This document shows, one piece after another, positions 1 to 8,347 of a stretch of DNA of 64,000 bases (within the stretch, counting starts at the first letter, position 1; every line of letters begins with the position of its first letter). The stretch lies in the NCBI RefSeq assembly GCF_034661235.1, contig NZ_CP141059.1, positions 1,612,001 to 1,676,000 on the forward strand, given 5' to 3'. A model generated the notes under the pieces. That model saw nothing but the letters and a program-made list of their open reading frames with translations. It did no database searches and was not told where the DNA came from. Made by a program: the position numbers and the translations under genes. This stretch comes from Nocardioides bizhenqiangii. GTDB lineage: Bacteria > Actinomycetota > Actinomycetes > Propionibacteriales > Nocardioidaceae.

Positions 1-701
1 ACAACGCCGTCTCGAAGGGGTTCAGCGACTTCGGCACGCGACGGGGCCTGGCCGCGCTGCGTCAGTCCGCGCGGATCACGGCGTGGCTCGAGGACGAGCT
101 CGGGGACTACCCGTTCGCCAACACCGGGGGACTCGTTACGAGCCTCCCGGTGAACTTCGCCCTCGAGAACCAGACCCGGCCGATCTACGCCGGCGCCCCC
201 GCGATCTGGCTGCTCGTCCACGAGCTCGCCCACCAGTGGTTCGGCGACTCGGTGTCGGTCGCGCGCTGGCGGGACATCTGGCTCAACGAGGGCTTCGCGA
301 CCTACATGGAGAAGCGGTACGTCGAAGCACATGGCGGCCGGTCCACCAGCCGCTGGCTGCACCGGTTCTACCGTTCGGAGCCCAGCGGCTCTGCGTTCTG
401 GGACCTCGACATCTCCGACCCGTGCGACTCCACGGCGCCGTGCGCGATCCACGACCTGTTCGACCTCCGGGTCTATGACCGAGGTGGGATGACCGTCGCC
501 GCTCTGCGCAACCGGATCGGCGACGCGGACTTCCGGCGGCTGCTGCGCCGGTGGGTCTCGGTGCACCAGAACGGCAACGCCCAGGTGGAGCAGTTCGAGC
601 AGATGGCGGAGACGGTGTCCGGGGAGCAGCTCGACGAGTTCTTCGACGCCTGGCTGCGCTCCGGGGAGCGACCGCCGAGCACCGCGGCCTACGGCCTCTA
701 G
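1..701 (+). CDS. M1 family zinc aminopeptidase, 3' portion (5' end outside window)
   Basis: This is the C-terminal part of a gluzincin aminopeptidase, which removes N-terminal residues from peptides using one zinc ion. The reading frame is already open at the window edge (frame starting at base 3) and ends at TAG 699-701. The zinc motif HELAHQWFGD lies at about 220-250, and the third ligand Glu (LNEGF) follows 18 residues after HELAH, as in the HEXXH-x18-E family. FALEN, just upstream, occupies the place of the usual GAMEN exopeptidase motif. Only about 130 residues follow the zinc site, so the long C-terminal domain of PepN is absent; this resembles the shorter secreted M1 enzymes of actinobacteria. 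Whether it carries a signal peptide cannot be judged. Confidence 0.93.
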   Translation, partial: NAVSKGFSDFGTRRGLAALRQSARITAWLEDELGDYPFANTGGLVTSLPVNFALENQTRPIYAGAPAIWLLVHELAHQWFGDSVSVARWRDIWLNEGFATYMEKRYVEAHGGRSTSRWLHRFYRSEPSGSAFWDLDISDPCDSTAPCAIHDLFDLRVYDRGGMTVAALRNRIGDADFRRLLRRWVSVHQNGNAQVEQFEQMAETVSGEQLDEFFDAWLRSGERPPSTAAYGL

Positions 702-808
702 AACAGCTCTTGCATGCCGACGGCCCGCGCGCCTACGTCGTCGCCGGACCGGTTCCTGGTACCAATGTGACGACGTATGCCCGCCTGCCTCGGACGGAGA
801 CTCCCTCG

Positions 809-976
809 ATGGACGCCAAGAAGCTGATTGCTGTCGTGGTCGTCGTCTTTCTCGGCTTCTGGATGCTCAGCGACCCCAGGGGCCTCGCCACGACCGCGAA
901 GGACGCCGGCGGTGAGGGCTGGGGCGTGACCGAGAAGCTCTTCACCGGCGTCATCGACTTCGTCGGCGCGCTGTAA
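809..976 (+). CDS. small single-pass membrane protein (55 aa), unknown function
   Basis: A 55-residue ORF starting MDAKKLIAVV. Residues 5-20 form one strongly hydrophobic segment rich in Val, followed by a short polar tail with several Gly and ending IDFVGAL. Codons are strongly GC at third positions, which supports translation. It sits 107 bp after the peptidase and 17 bp before the PH-domain gene, so it may head a small operon with it. I do not recognise the family. A longer frame continues upstream, but it overlaps the peptidase gene and has no membrane-protein character. Confidence 0.6.
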   Translation: MDAKKLIAVVVVVFLGFWMLSDPRGLATTAKDAGGEGWGVTEKLFTGVIDFVGAL

Positions 977-993
977 GGCGCTCGGGGACGCCG

Positions 994-1518
994 GTGGGGT
1001 TCCTCGCCTGGGTCGGAGACCCGCAGATCGGGAAGCACCTCCTCCGCGACGAGGGTGAGGTCGTCGTCGACGAGGTCCGCCACCACTGGGCTGCCTACGC
1101 GCGACCGGCCATCGAGGCCGTCGGCGTCGTGCTGTTGCTCGTCGCCTCCCCGTTCGTCCACGTCGACGTGGCGTGGTTCTTCCTGGTCGCCGCCTTCCTG
1201 CTGGCTCTGCACGCGACCTGGTGTGCGGTGCGGGAGATCCGCGACCGGTTCGTCATCACCAACATGCGGGTGTTCCGCGTGCACGGCGTCCTCTCGCAAC
1301 ACCTGGCCACGATGCCCCTCAGTCGGATCCTCGACATCTCGGTGAAGAAGCCCCTCCACGGCCGGCTGCTGGGCTTCGGGCACTTCTGCTTCGAGTCCGC
1401 CGCGCAGGAGCAGGGACTGCGCGACATCAAGTACGTCGGCCGCCCCGACGAGCGCGACCTCTCCATCCAGCGGGTCGTGCAACGGGCCGGCCTGCGCGGA
1501 CCGCGGGTGCCCAACTGA
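994..1518 (+). CDS. PH domain-containing membrane protein (bPH2/YdbS type)
   Basis: 174 residues from GTG. Two adjacent hydrophobic helices (about residues 43-57 and 62-80) are followed by a segment typical of bacterial PH domains (VREIRDRFVITNMRVFRVHG...). This is the layout of small bPH2/DUF304 membrane proteins, whose function is unknown; the PH-like fold would face the cytoplasm. The stop TGA overlaps the ATG of the following MarR gene by one base, so the two are translationally coupled. The small membrane ORF lies 17 bp upstream. Confidence 0.8.
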   Translation: MGFLAWVGDPQIGKHLLRDEGEVVVDEVRHHWAAYARPAIEAVGVVLLLVASPFVHVDVAWFFLVAAFLLALHATWCAVREIRDRFVITNMRVFRVHGVLSQHLATMPLSRILDISVKKPLHGRLLGFGHFCFESAAQEQGLRDIKYVGRPDERDLSIQRVVQRAGLRGPRVPN

Positions 1519-2015
1519 TGTTGCCGTTCGACCCGATCGACGAGGCCGCCCGCCAGTGGGGACGGCGCTGGGGTGCCGTGTCCGCCATGCACGCGGTGAC
1601 GTCGTTGATGAGGGTCCAGCAGTTGGTCCTCGGCCGGCTCGACGCGCTGTTGCGGCCGCACGGGCTGAGCTTCGCCGGTTACGAGGCGCTGGTCCTGCTG
1701 GTCTTCTCGTCCCGCGGCTCGCTGCCGCTCGGCAAGATGGGGGAGCGGTTGCAGGTGCACCCGACGTCGGTCACCTCGATCGTGCGTCGGCTGGAGGCGC
1801 GGGGTCTGATCCTGCGCGTTCCCCACCCGGTCGACGGCCGGGCGGTGCTCGCCGAGATCACCCCGGCCGGCCGCGAGCTCGTCGAACGGGCGACCGCGGA
1901 CCTGGTGGCCGCCGGCTTCGCGCTCGACGGCATCGACGAGAAGCAGATGCGCGAGCTGTCCGAGCTGTTGCGGCCGGTCCGGGCGGCGGCCGGGGACTTC
2001 GAGGCCGACTCCTAG
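1518..2015 (+). CDS. MarR family transcriptional regulator
   Basis: 165 residues. The winged-helix core is clear: HGLSFAGYEALVLL, then the recognition region LQVHPTSVTSIVRRLEARGLI (about residues 75-97), a wing containing VDGRAVLAEIT, and a C-terminal dimerisation helix. MarR proteins bind palindromic operators as dimers, often releasing them on binding a small phenolic or lipophilic ligand. The ATG overlaps the stop of the PH-domain gene, so the target may include that gene. No convincing operator could be assigned. The start is fixed by the overlap. Confidence 0.9.
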   Translation: MLPFDPIDEAARQWGRRWGAVSAMHAVTSLMRVQQLVLGRLDALLRPHGLSFAGYEALVLLVFSSRGSLPLGKMGERLQVHPTSVTSIVRRLEARGLILRVPHPVDGRAVLAEITPAGRELVERATADLVAAGFALDGIDEKQMRELSELLRPVRAAAGDFEADS

Positions 2016-2033
2016 GATTGTTCGGCCGACTCC

Positions 2034-2039
2034 TAAACT
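2034..2039 (+). promoter_or_regulatory. candidate -10 box (TAAACT) giving a leaderless transcript
   Basis: TAAACT lies 7 nt before the ATG at 2047. With the normal -10 to +1 distance, transcription would start at or next to the start codon, giving an mRNA without a 5' leader. No Shine-Dalgarno sequence is present. The same arrangement recurs before many genes in this window. Confidence 0.45.
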
Positions 2040-2046
2040 CTCCAGC

Positions 2047-3012
2047 ATGACCCAGCAGCCGTTCGTGGGCAGGGGAGCGATCGACCTCTCGGCCTTGAAG
2101 CGCCCCGCGCCCCAGCAAGCCCCGACGGGGGCCGGAGGCGACGCCAAGCCCGGTGCGCCCGTCTCGGCGTACGCCGTGGCCGTCGACGAGCAGAACTTCC
2201 AGTCGGTGCTGCAGTCCTCGACCACCGCGCCGGTGGTCCTGGTCTTCCACTCGCCGTCCCAGGCGCCCGAGAGCAGCCAGATGGCCGACGACGTCGCCGA
2301 CATCGTCGGTCAGTACGACGGGCGCTTCCTGGTCGGGATCGTCGACGTCGACGCGGTGCCGCAGATCGCCCAGGTGATCGCCCAGGCGAGCCAGCTCCCG
2401 CAGCTGCCGGTCCCGTTGCTGATGGTGTTCCTCGACGGGAGGCCGGCGATCCAGCCGATCCCGGGCATGGTCTCCCGTGACGAGCTGAGCACCCTTTTCA
2501 ACGAGCTCGGCCAGCAGCTGACCGCGCAGGGCATCACCGGCCGGCACCAGCCGCTCGCCGGGGCTCCGGCCGAGAGCGACGAGGACGAGGAGGACGGGCC
2601 CGACCCGCGCTACGCGCCGGCCCAGGACGCCCTGGCAGCCGGTGACATCGACGGTGCCGTCGCCGAGTACCAGAAGCTCGTGGACAGCAACCCCGCCGAC
2701 GCCGAGGCCGCCGCCGGCCTCGCGATGGCGAAGGTGCTGCAGCGGACCCAGGGCGTCGACCTCGACGCGGCCAGGGCTGCGGCCGCCGCCGACCCAGACG
2801 ACGTCGACGCGCAGACCATGGTCGCCGACCTCGACCTGCTCGGCGGTCACGTCGACGACGCGTTCGCGCGCCTGATCGAGCTCGTCCGTCGTACCTCCGA
2901 CAAGGACCGGGACCGCACCCGCGAGCACCTGCTCGCGCTGTTCGCCGCCGTCGGCAACGAGGACCCGCGGGTGCTCAAGGGCCGCCAGGCACTGGCGTCG
3001 GCTCTGTTCTGA
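2047..3012 (+). CDS. CnoX/YbbN-like thioredoxin-fold and TPR co-chaperone
   Basis: 321 residues. An N-terminal flexible segment is followed by a thioredoxin-like domain (about 55-165; VVLVFHSPSQAPES at the active-site position and an IQPIPGM cis-Pro loop), an acidic linker (DEDEEDG), and C-terminal TPR-like helices (PADAEAAAGLAMAKVL and onward). This is the domain order of YbbN/CnoX, which protects proteins against oxidation and hands clients to GroEL or DnaK. The CXXC redox motif is replaced by SPSQ and contains no Cys, so a dithiol oxidoreductase role is excluded and a holdase or scaffold role is more likely. The next gene starts 11 bp downstream. Confidence 0.85.
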   Translation: MTQQPFVGRGAIDLSALKRPAPQQAPTGAGGDAKPGAPVSAYAVAVDEQNFQSVLQSSTTAPVVLVFHSPSQAPESSQMADDVADIVGQYDGRFLVGIVDVDAVPQIAQVIAQASQLPQLPVPLLMVFLDGRPAIQPIPGMVSRDELSTLFNELGQQLTAQGITGRHQPLAGAPAESDEDEEDGPDPRYAPAQDALAAGDIDGAVAEYQKLVDSNPADAEAAAGLAMAKVLQRTQGVDLDAARAAAAADPDDVDAQTMVADLDLLGGHVDDAFARLIELVRRTSDKDRDRTREHLLALFAAVGNEDPRVLKGRQALASALF

Positions 3013-3023
3013 ACGGCCAGCAC

Positions 3024-3773
3024 GTGGGATTCGCGCACGGTGCGGGATTCCTCTTCCGTGGCCTCAAGATGTGGCGGCAGCGGCCGGGGCTGATGTTGCT
3101 CGGCATCGTGCCGGCCGTGCTGGTGCTGGTCCTCCTGCTCGGCCTCCTCGTCGCCGTGGTCCTGCTCGCCGACGACCTGATCGACTGGGCGACACCGTTC
3201 GCCGACGACTGGTCCGAGGCGGAACGGGGCGTGCTCCGGATCGGTCTCTACCTGGCGGTGATCGTCGGGTCGCTGTTCCTCTCGGTCGTCACCTTCACCG
3301 GCCTGACCCTCGCCGTGGGCGATCCGTTCTACGAGAGGATCTGGAAGGGGACCGAGCTGATGCTCGGCGGGGAGGTCCCGGAGAAGGGTGTCGGCTGGCT
3401 CCGCGGGGCGCGCGACGGAGTCGGGCTGGTCCTGTTGGGCATGGCCACGACGATCCTGGTGTTCGCGGTCGGGCTGGTGCCGGTCATCGGGCCGATCGTC
3501 GGACCCGTGCTCGGGATCACCATCGCCGGCCGGCTGCTCGCCGGCGAGCTGGTCTCCCGCGGGCTCGAGGCCCGCGGCATGGACCGCGCCGCCCAGAAGG
3601 CGCTCCTCGCCGACCACCGCCCGATGATGCTGGGCTTCGGCGTAGTGGTCCAGCTGTGCTTCCTCATCCCGTTCGGCGCGGTGCTGATGATGCCCGCAGC
3701 GGTGGTCGGCGCCACGATGCTGGCGCGCGAGGTGCTGGACGCGCAGCTACCCGCCGGCACGCAGGGCGTCTAG
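3024..3773 (+). CDS. EI24 / CysZ-like integral membrane protein
   Basis: 249 residues from GTG. It has an amphipathic start (FAHGAGFLFRGLKMWRQRP) followed by about four to five hydrophobic helices, including long Val/Leu stretches near residues 28-50, 75-95, 140-165 and 205-230. The start motif GAGFLFRGL...RPGL and the helix spacing match the EI24 domain family, which includes the sulfate transporter CysZ. Sulfate transport is possible but no sulfur-assimilation gene is nearby. Its last 27 bp overlap the 3' end of the convergent LysR gene. Confidence 0.8.
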   Translation: MGFAHGAGFLFRGLKMWRQRPGLMLLGIVPAVLVLVLLLGLLVAVVLLADDLIDWATPFADDWSEAERGVLRIGLYLAVIVGSLFLSVVTFTGLTLAVGDPFYERIWKGTELMLGGEVPEKGVGWLRGARDGVGLVLLGMATTILVFAVGLVPVIGPIVGPVLGITIAGRLLAGELVSRGLEARGMDRAAQKALLADHRPMMLGFGVVVQLCFLIPFGAVLMMPAAVVGATMLAREVLDAQLPAGTQGV

Positions 3774-4640
3774 GACGGCGGCGACCGCAGGGGAGTCGGC
3801 CATCGTGCGGCGGTGCAGGGCGTCGACGAGCCGGGTCGGCACCGGGTCGGTGACCTCGACGGCGACGACCTCAGGCCCGAGCGGCGCCCGGCCGAGCCGG
3901 GGGACCAGCGCCACGCCGAGGCCGGCGGCGACGAGGGCGAGGTGCGACTCGAACTCCATCGAGACGTGCGCGATGCGGGGTGGGCGACCGGTGCCGTCGT
4001 ACATCCGGTGCAGCCACTGGCGGCAGATCGTGCCCTCGGGGGTGGCGATCCAGTCGACGTCGAGCAGGTCGCGCGGCGTCACCGTCGCTCGTCCCGCGAG
4101 CGGGTGGGCGCACGGCACGACCAGGTCGGCGACGTCGTCGGAGACGCGGGTGCTGTCGACGTGGTCGGGTACGGCGAACGCGACCCCTCCCCAGCGGTGG
4201 ACGATGCCCACGTCGCACTGACCGGCCGCCACCAGGTCGACCGCGTCCCAGGGCTCGCGCTCGTCGAGGGTGAGCCGCAGGTCGGGATGCTGGTCGAGCA
4301 GGCGCCGGGCGACCGGCGCGACCAGGCCCCGCATCGCGGTGGAGAACGCGACCAGGCGGACCGATCCGGTGACGACGCCCGCGCGGTGCTGGATCTCGGC
4401 CTCGAGCTGCTCGAGGTCGGCCAGCACCTGCTCGCCGGCGTCGACGAGGTGGCGACCGTGGCTGGTCAGCATCACGCCGCGCCCGACCCGATCCAGCAGC
4501 GGTACGCCGACCTGCCGCTCGAGGCGCTTGACCTGTTGCGACACGGCGCTCGGGGTGAACCCGGTCGCCTCGGCGGCCGCGACCACCGATCCGTGGGTCG
4601 CGACCGCGCGGAGCCCGGTGAGGGCGGCGAGATCGATCAT
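3747..4640 (-). CDS. LysR family transcriptional regulator
   Basis: 297 residues. The N-terminal helix-turn-helix (MIDLAALTGLRAVATHGSVV, then AAEATGFTPSAVSQQVKRLE, residues 1-40) is typical of LysR proteins; the remainder is the two-lobed effector-binding domain. It is transcribed divergently from an EamA-type exporter, the usual layout for a LysR activator and its target. A perfect dyad overlaps its start codon. The ATG at 4640 is the only sensible start. Its 3' end overlaps the EI24 gene by 27 bp. The effector cannot be predicted. Confidence 0.92.
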   Translation of the reverse strand: MIDLAALTGLRAVATHGSVVAAAEATGFTPSAVSQQVKRLERQVGVPLLDRVGRGVMLTSHGRHLVDAGEQVLADLEQLEAEIQHRAGVVTGSVRLVAFSTAMRGLVAPVARRLLDQHPDLRLTLDEREPWDAVDLVAAGQCDVGIVHRWGGVAFAVPDHVDSTRVSDDVADLVVPCAHPLAGRATVTPRDLLDVDWIATPEGTICRQWLHRMYDGTGRPPRIAHVSMEFESHLALVAAGLGVALVPRLGRAPLGPEVVAVEVTDPVPTRLVDALHRRTMADSPAVAAVLDALRAGG

Positions 4641-4654
4641 GTAGCCACGCTACA
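4640..4654. promoter_or_regulatory. candidate LysR operator (perfect 6-3-6 dyad)
   Basis: TGTAGC-CAC-GCTACA is a perfect inverted repeat between the divergent LysR and EamA genes, touching the LysR start codon. It has the interrupted T...A dyad character of LysR boxes and would suit autorepression and control of the exporter. No other perfect dyad is present in the 73-bp gap. Confidence 0.5.
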
Positions 4655-4713
4655 TGAACCACGCGACGAACATTCGCTGGTGCTTCACGATCTTGGCGAC
4701 CAGGATTCTCACC

Positions 4714-5793
4714 GTGACCCGCCGTGACTGCCTCCTCGCCGCCCTCGTCGCGAGCCTGTGGGGCTTCAACTTCGTCGTGATCGAGTGGGGCATGGGCGAC
4801 GTGCCGCCGTTGCTGTTCCTCGCGGCGCGGTTCGTCGTCGTGCTGGTCCCGGCCGTCTGGCTGGTGCCGCGCCCGGACGCGCCGTGGCGGACGGTCCTGG
4901 CCGTCGGCGCGTTCATGTCGCTCGGCCAGTTCGGGCTCCTCTACTCCGCGATGGCGGCGGGGATGCCGGCCGGGCTCGCCGGGCTGGTGCTGCAGGCGCA
5001 GGTGGTGCTGACGATCCTGATCGCCGCCGCCGTGCTGCGGGAGCGCCCCACCCGAGCGCAGGCCATCGGCGTCGGGCTGGGCGTCGTCGGGCTGCTCGTC
5101 GTTGGGCTGGGCCGCGGCGGCCACGTCCCGCTGCTGGCCCTCGCGCTGTGCCTGCTCGCCGCCCTCTCGTGGGCGATCGGCAACGTCGTCTCACGGGCGT
5201 CCGGTATCCGGGGTGGGCTCCCGCTCACGGTGTGGTCGGCGCTCGTCGTGCCGGCGCCGCTGGCCGCCCTCGCGCTCGCCCTCGACGGCCCCGTGGTGTT
5301 CTCCGACGCCGCCTCCGCCTTCGGCTGGCAGGCCGCCGTCTCGACCCTCTACACAGCCGGACTGGCGTCGCTCGTCGGCTACGGCATCTTCAACGGTCTC
5401 CTGTCCCGCAACCCGTCGGCCGCTGTCGTGCCGTGGATCCTGCTGGTGCCCCCGGTCGCCATCGGGTCGGCCTGGCTGCTGCTCGACGAGCAGCCGACGA
5501 CGGCGGAGCTGGCCGGCGGCGCCGTGCTGGTCCTGGGAGTGCTGGTCGCCCTGCGGCCGGACTCAGCGGCCCGACTCGGTGTACGCCGGCCCGCCGCCCA
5601 GGTTGGCGACGGCCGCGCGGATCCGCCGGGCGCTGAAGTCGGCGGCCCGCTCGTCCACCTCGGCGAGCGTGCAGAATTCCGCGGACCTGATCTCCCGCGC
5701 CTGCGGGACGATCCGCTCGACGAGGGAGGCATCGTGGGCACCGCCGTCGAAGACCAGGCAGAGCGCGTCGTCCCAACCTCCCCACGGAGGTAG
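4714..5793 (+). CDS. EamA/DMT family transporter with an unusual C-terminal tail
   Basis: About 359 residues from GTG 4714 (VTRRDCLLAALVASLWGFNF). An ATG 60 bp upstream in frame is possible, but it overlaps the operator and adds no membrane segment. Ten hydrophobic helices in two five-helix EamA repeats end near residue 282 (LVLGVLVALRPD). They are followed by about 77 hydrophilic residues with no membrane character. This tail is encoded antisense to the 3' end of the NUDIX gene (5563-5793), so it looks like read-through after loss of an earlier stop. EamA proteins export small metabolites such as amino acids; the divergent LysR gene probably controls this one. Confidence 0.88.
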   Translation: MTRRDCLLAALVASLWGFNFVVIEWGMGDVPPLLFLAARFVVVLVPAVWLVPRPDAPWRTVLAVGAFMSLGQFGLLYSAMAAGMPAGLAGLVLQAQVVLTILIAAAVLRERPTRAQAIGVGLGVVGLLVVGLGRGGHVPLLALALCLLAALSWAIGNVVSRASGIRGGLPLTVWSALVVPAPLAALALALDGPVVFSDAASAFGWQAAVSTLYTAGLASLVGYGIFNGLLSRNPSAAVVPWILLVPPVAIGSAWLLLDEQPTTAELAGGAVLVLGVLVALRPDSAARLGVRRPAAQVGDGRADPPGAEVGGPLVHLGERAEFRGPDLPRLRDDPLDEGGIVGTAVEDQAERVVPTSPRR

Positions 5794-6333
5794 CCAGTCC
5801 GTGAGCACGAGCGGCCCCGCCGAGATGTCGAGGCCGAGCTCCTCCTCGACCTCGCGGACGACGGCCAGCTGCGGCGACTCACCCACCTCGACGACGCCGC
5901 CGGGCAGGTCCCAGTCGTTCTTGTAGGTCAGCTGGCACAGCAGCACCCGCGGCTCCGGGGAGGTGTCGCGGATCAGCATCTGGCTGATCGCCCGCTTGCG
6001 CGGCAGGAACGAGTTGAGCAGCGCCCGGAAGCCCCCCGGCTCGTGCACGGGCACGTCGTCGACGAGCCGGGCGTAGACGACGACGTCGCCACCCGGCTGC
6101 CGCTGCACGCCCTCCCGCCGCAGCCCCGACCAGGTCGCGATCCGCTGACCCTGGTCGTCGTCGACCGGCACCAGTGCCTCGACCCGGTCGTGGTCGACGA
6201 GAGCAGCGGCCACGTCGCGTCGCACGACGTCGACGGCGGCCTGCCAACCACGCTCGGTCAGCATCGTGGACCAGTGGATCCGGGCGACCCCGTCGGACAC
6301 GGTCGCGACATGCGTGTCGGGCTGGTCGGGCAC
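5563..6333 (-). CDS. NUDIX hydrolase with N-terminal GNAT-like remnant
   Basis: 256 residues if started at GTG 6333; an upstream GTG at 6381 is also in frame. The start choice rests on a TAGGGT -10-like box 7 nt before GTG 6333. A complete Nudix box (G-x5-E-x7-REVEEELGL, about residues 168-190) predicts Mg-dependent hydrolysis of a nucleoside diphosphate derivative, and LTYKNDWDLPGGVVEVGES is typical of the family. The first ~80 residues contain VEALVPVDDDQGQRIA followed by GLRREG, which resembles the final strand and helix of a GNAT acetyltransferase but lacks the rest of that fold. The gene follows glgB, and its 3' end lies under the EamA tail. Confidence 0.85.
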   Translation of the reverse strand: MPDQPDTHVATVSDGVARIHWSTMLTERGWQAAVDVVRRDVAAALVDHDRVEALVPVDDDQGQRIATWSGLRREGVQRQPGGDVVVYARLVDDVPVHEPGGFRALLNSFLPRKRAISQMLIRDTSPEPRVLLCQLTYKNDWDLPGGVVEVGESPQLAVVREVEEELGLDISAGPLVLTDWLPPWGGWDDALCLVFDGGAHDASLVERIVPQAREIRSAEFCTLAEVDERAADFSARRIRAAVANLGGGPAYTESGR

Positions 6334-6382
6334 GGGATCCACCCTAGCCAGCCCGGGTCCCGGGACTTGCTCCGATCGCACC

Positions 6383-8347
6383 TCAACCAGCGGCGGGCGC
6401 GCGCAGCCAGATCGTCGCTAGCGGCGGCAGCGTGAGCACGGCGTACGCCGGGCTGCCGCCGGGCGCGCGCGACTCGAGGTCGGGCGCCACCTCCGCGGTG
6501 ACCACGCCGAGGTTGCCCACCCCCGAGCCTCCGTAGAGCTCGGCGTCGGTGTTGAGGACCTCGGCCCACTCGCCGGCCTGGGGGAGCCCGAGCCGGTAGT
6601 GGGAGTGCACGTTGTTGGCGAAGTTCGTGACGCACGCCAGGTCGGGCTCCGCGGGGTCGTCGGAAGCCCGCCGGATGAACGAGAACACGTTGTGCCCGGC
6701 GTCGTTGGCGTCGATCCAGGCGAATCCGTCGGGCTCGTGGTCCTTGCGCCACAGCGCCGGCGTCTCGACGTACCGCCGGTTGAGGTCGCGGACCATGTTC
6801 TGCATGCCGAGGAAGCGGGGCTCGGACAGCTGCCACCAGTCCAGCTCGCGCGACTCGGCCCACTCCGAGACCTGGGCGAACTCCGTGCCCATGAACACCA
6901 GCGGTTTCCCGGGATGCGCCCACATGTAGGCGAGGTAGGCCCGGAGGTTGGCCAGCTGCTGCCACTCGTCACCGGGCATCTTCCGCGGCAGCGACCCCTT
7001 GCCGTGCACGACCTCGTCGTGGCTCAGTGGCAGCACGTAGTTCTCGCTGTAGGCATAGACGAGGGCGAAGGTCAGCTCGCCATGGTGGTAGGCGCGATGG
7101 ATCGGGTCCCGCTGGAGGTAGCCCAGCGAGTCGTGCATCCAGCCCATGTTCCACTTGAAGCCGAACCCGAGGCCGCCGCCCGACGTCGCTCCGGTCACGC
7201 CCGGCCACGAGGTGGACTCCTCGGCGACCGTCACGATGCCCGGCACCCGCTTGTAGACGGTGGCGTTGAGCTCCTGGAGGAACTGCACCGCCTCGAGGTT
7301 CTCGTGGCCGCCGTACTTGTTGGGCACCCACTCGCCGGGATTGCGGGCGTAGTCGAGGTAGAGCATCGAGGCGACCCCGTCGACCCGAAGCCCGTCGGCG
7401 TGGAACTCCTCGAGCCAGTAGAGGGCGTTGGCGAACAGGAAGTTGCGGACCTCGCGCCGGCCGAAGTCGAAGATGTGCGAGCCCCACTCGGGGTGCCAGC
7501 CGCGCCGCGGGTCGGGGTGCTCGTAGAGCGGCGTGCCGTCGAAGCGCACCAGCGCCCAGTCGTCGGTCGCGAAGTGGCCGGGGACCCAGTCGAGGATCAC
7601 GCCGACGCCCGCCTGGTGGAGGGCGTCGACGAGCCGACGGAACCCGTCGGGATCGCCGAACCGCGCGTCCGGGGCGAAGTACGACGTGACGTGGTATCCC
7701 CAGGACCCGCCGAACGGGTGCTGCATCACGGGCATCATCTCGACGTGCGTGAAGCCGAGGTCGGCGAGGTACGCCGGCAGCCCGTCGACCGGGTCCGCGA
7801 GTTCGTCGTAGCTCCAGAACCTGCCGTCGGGATGGCGCTTCCACGAGCCGAGGTGCATCTCGTAGACGGACATCGGCTCGTTGACCGCGACCTTCTGGCT
7901 GCGCTCCGCGAGCCAGGCGTCGTCCTTCCAGACGTGGGTCGACTCGAAGACCCTCGAGCCGGTGGCCGGCGGTGCCTCCGCCGCGAACGCCATCGGGTCT
8001 GCCTTCTGGCGCCAGACGTCGTCCGCGCCGTGCACCAGGTACTGGTAGTAGGCGCCGCCGCCGACGCCGGGGACGAACGCGGTCCAGATGCCGCCGGACG
8101 GCGCGGGCTGCATGGGGTGGGCGTTGCCGTCCCAGCCGTTGAAGTCGCCGACCACGCTCACCGAGCGTGCGTTCGGCGCCCACACCGCGAACGACGTGCC
8201 CTTGACCGGCTTGCCCGTGGCCGGGTCGGGCAGCTCGCGCACGTGCGCCCCCAGTGCCTGCCACAGCTGCTCGTGCCGGCCCTCGCCGATCAGGTGCAGG
8301 TCGAGCTCGCCCAGGCCGCCCTGCTCCTCGGGCTCCCGGCCGGTCAC
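6383..8347 (-). CDS. glgB: 1,4-alpha-glucan branching enzyme
   Basis: 654 residues from GTG. It makes alpha-1,6 branches by cutting an alpha-1,4 chain and transferring it. It has a CBM48 domain at residues ~40-130 ([20 protein letters not shown]), then a GH13 barrel. The nucleophile Asp lies in [10 protein letters not shown] (~322), the acid/base Glu in VAEEST (~377) and the transition-state Asp in [10 protein letters not shown] (~443). The extra N1 module of E. coli GlgB is missing, as in many actinobacterial enzymes. The start overlaps the mak stop by 4 bp (GTGA), so it is translationally coupled. It is the last enzyme of the glgE-treS-mak-glgB operon and branches the glucan that GlgE extends. 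The open frame continues upstream to 9169, but that part is antisense-like shadow sequence. Confidence 0.97.
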   Translation of the reverse strand: MTGREPEEQGGLGELDLHLIGEGRHEQLWQALGAHVRELPDPATGKPVKGTSFAVWAPNARSVSVVGDFNGWDGNAHPMQPAPSGGIWTAFVPGVGGGAYYQYLVHGADDVWRQKADPMAFAAEAPPATGSRVFESTHVWKDDAWLAERSQKVAVNEPMSVYEMHLGSWKRHPDGRFWSYDELADPVDGLPAYLADLGFTHVEMMPVMQHPFGGSWGYHVTSYFAPDARFGDPDGFRRLVDALHQAGVGVILDWVPGHFATDDWALVRFDGTPLYEHPDPRRGWHPEWGSHIFDFGRREVRNFLFANALYWLEEFHADGLRVDGVASMLYLDYARNPGEWVPNKYGGHENLEAVQFLQELNATVYKRVPGIVTVAEESTSWPGVTGATSGGGLGFGFKWNMGWMHDSLGYLQRDPIHRAYHHGELTFALVYAYSENYVLPLSHDEVVHGKGSLPRKMPGDEWQQLANLRAYLAYMWAHPGKPLVFMGTEFAQVSEWAESRELDWWQLSEPRFLGMQNMVRDLNRRYVETPALWRKDHEPDGFAWIDANDAGHNVFSFIRRASDDPAEPDLACVTNFANNVHSHYRLGLPQAGEWAEVLNTDAELYGGSGVGNLGVVTAEVAPDLESRAPGGSPAYAVLTLPPLATIWLRAPAAG

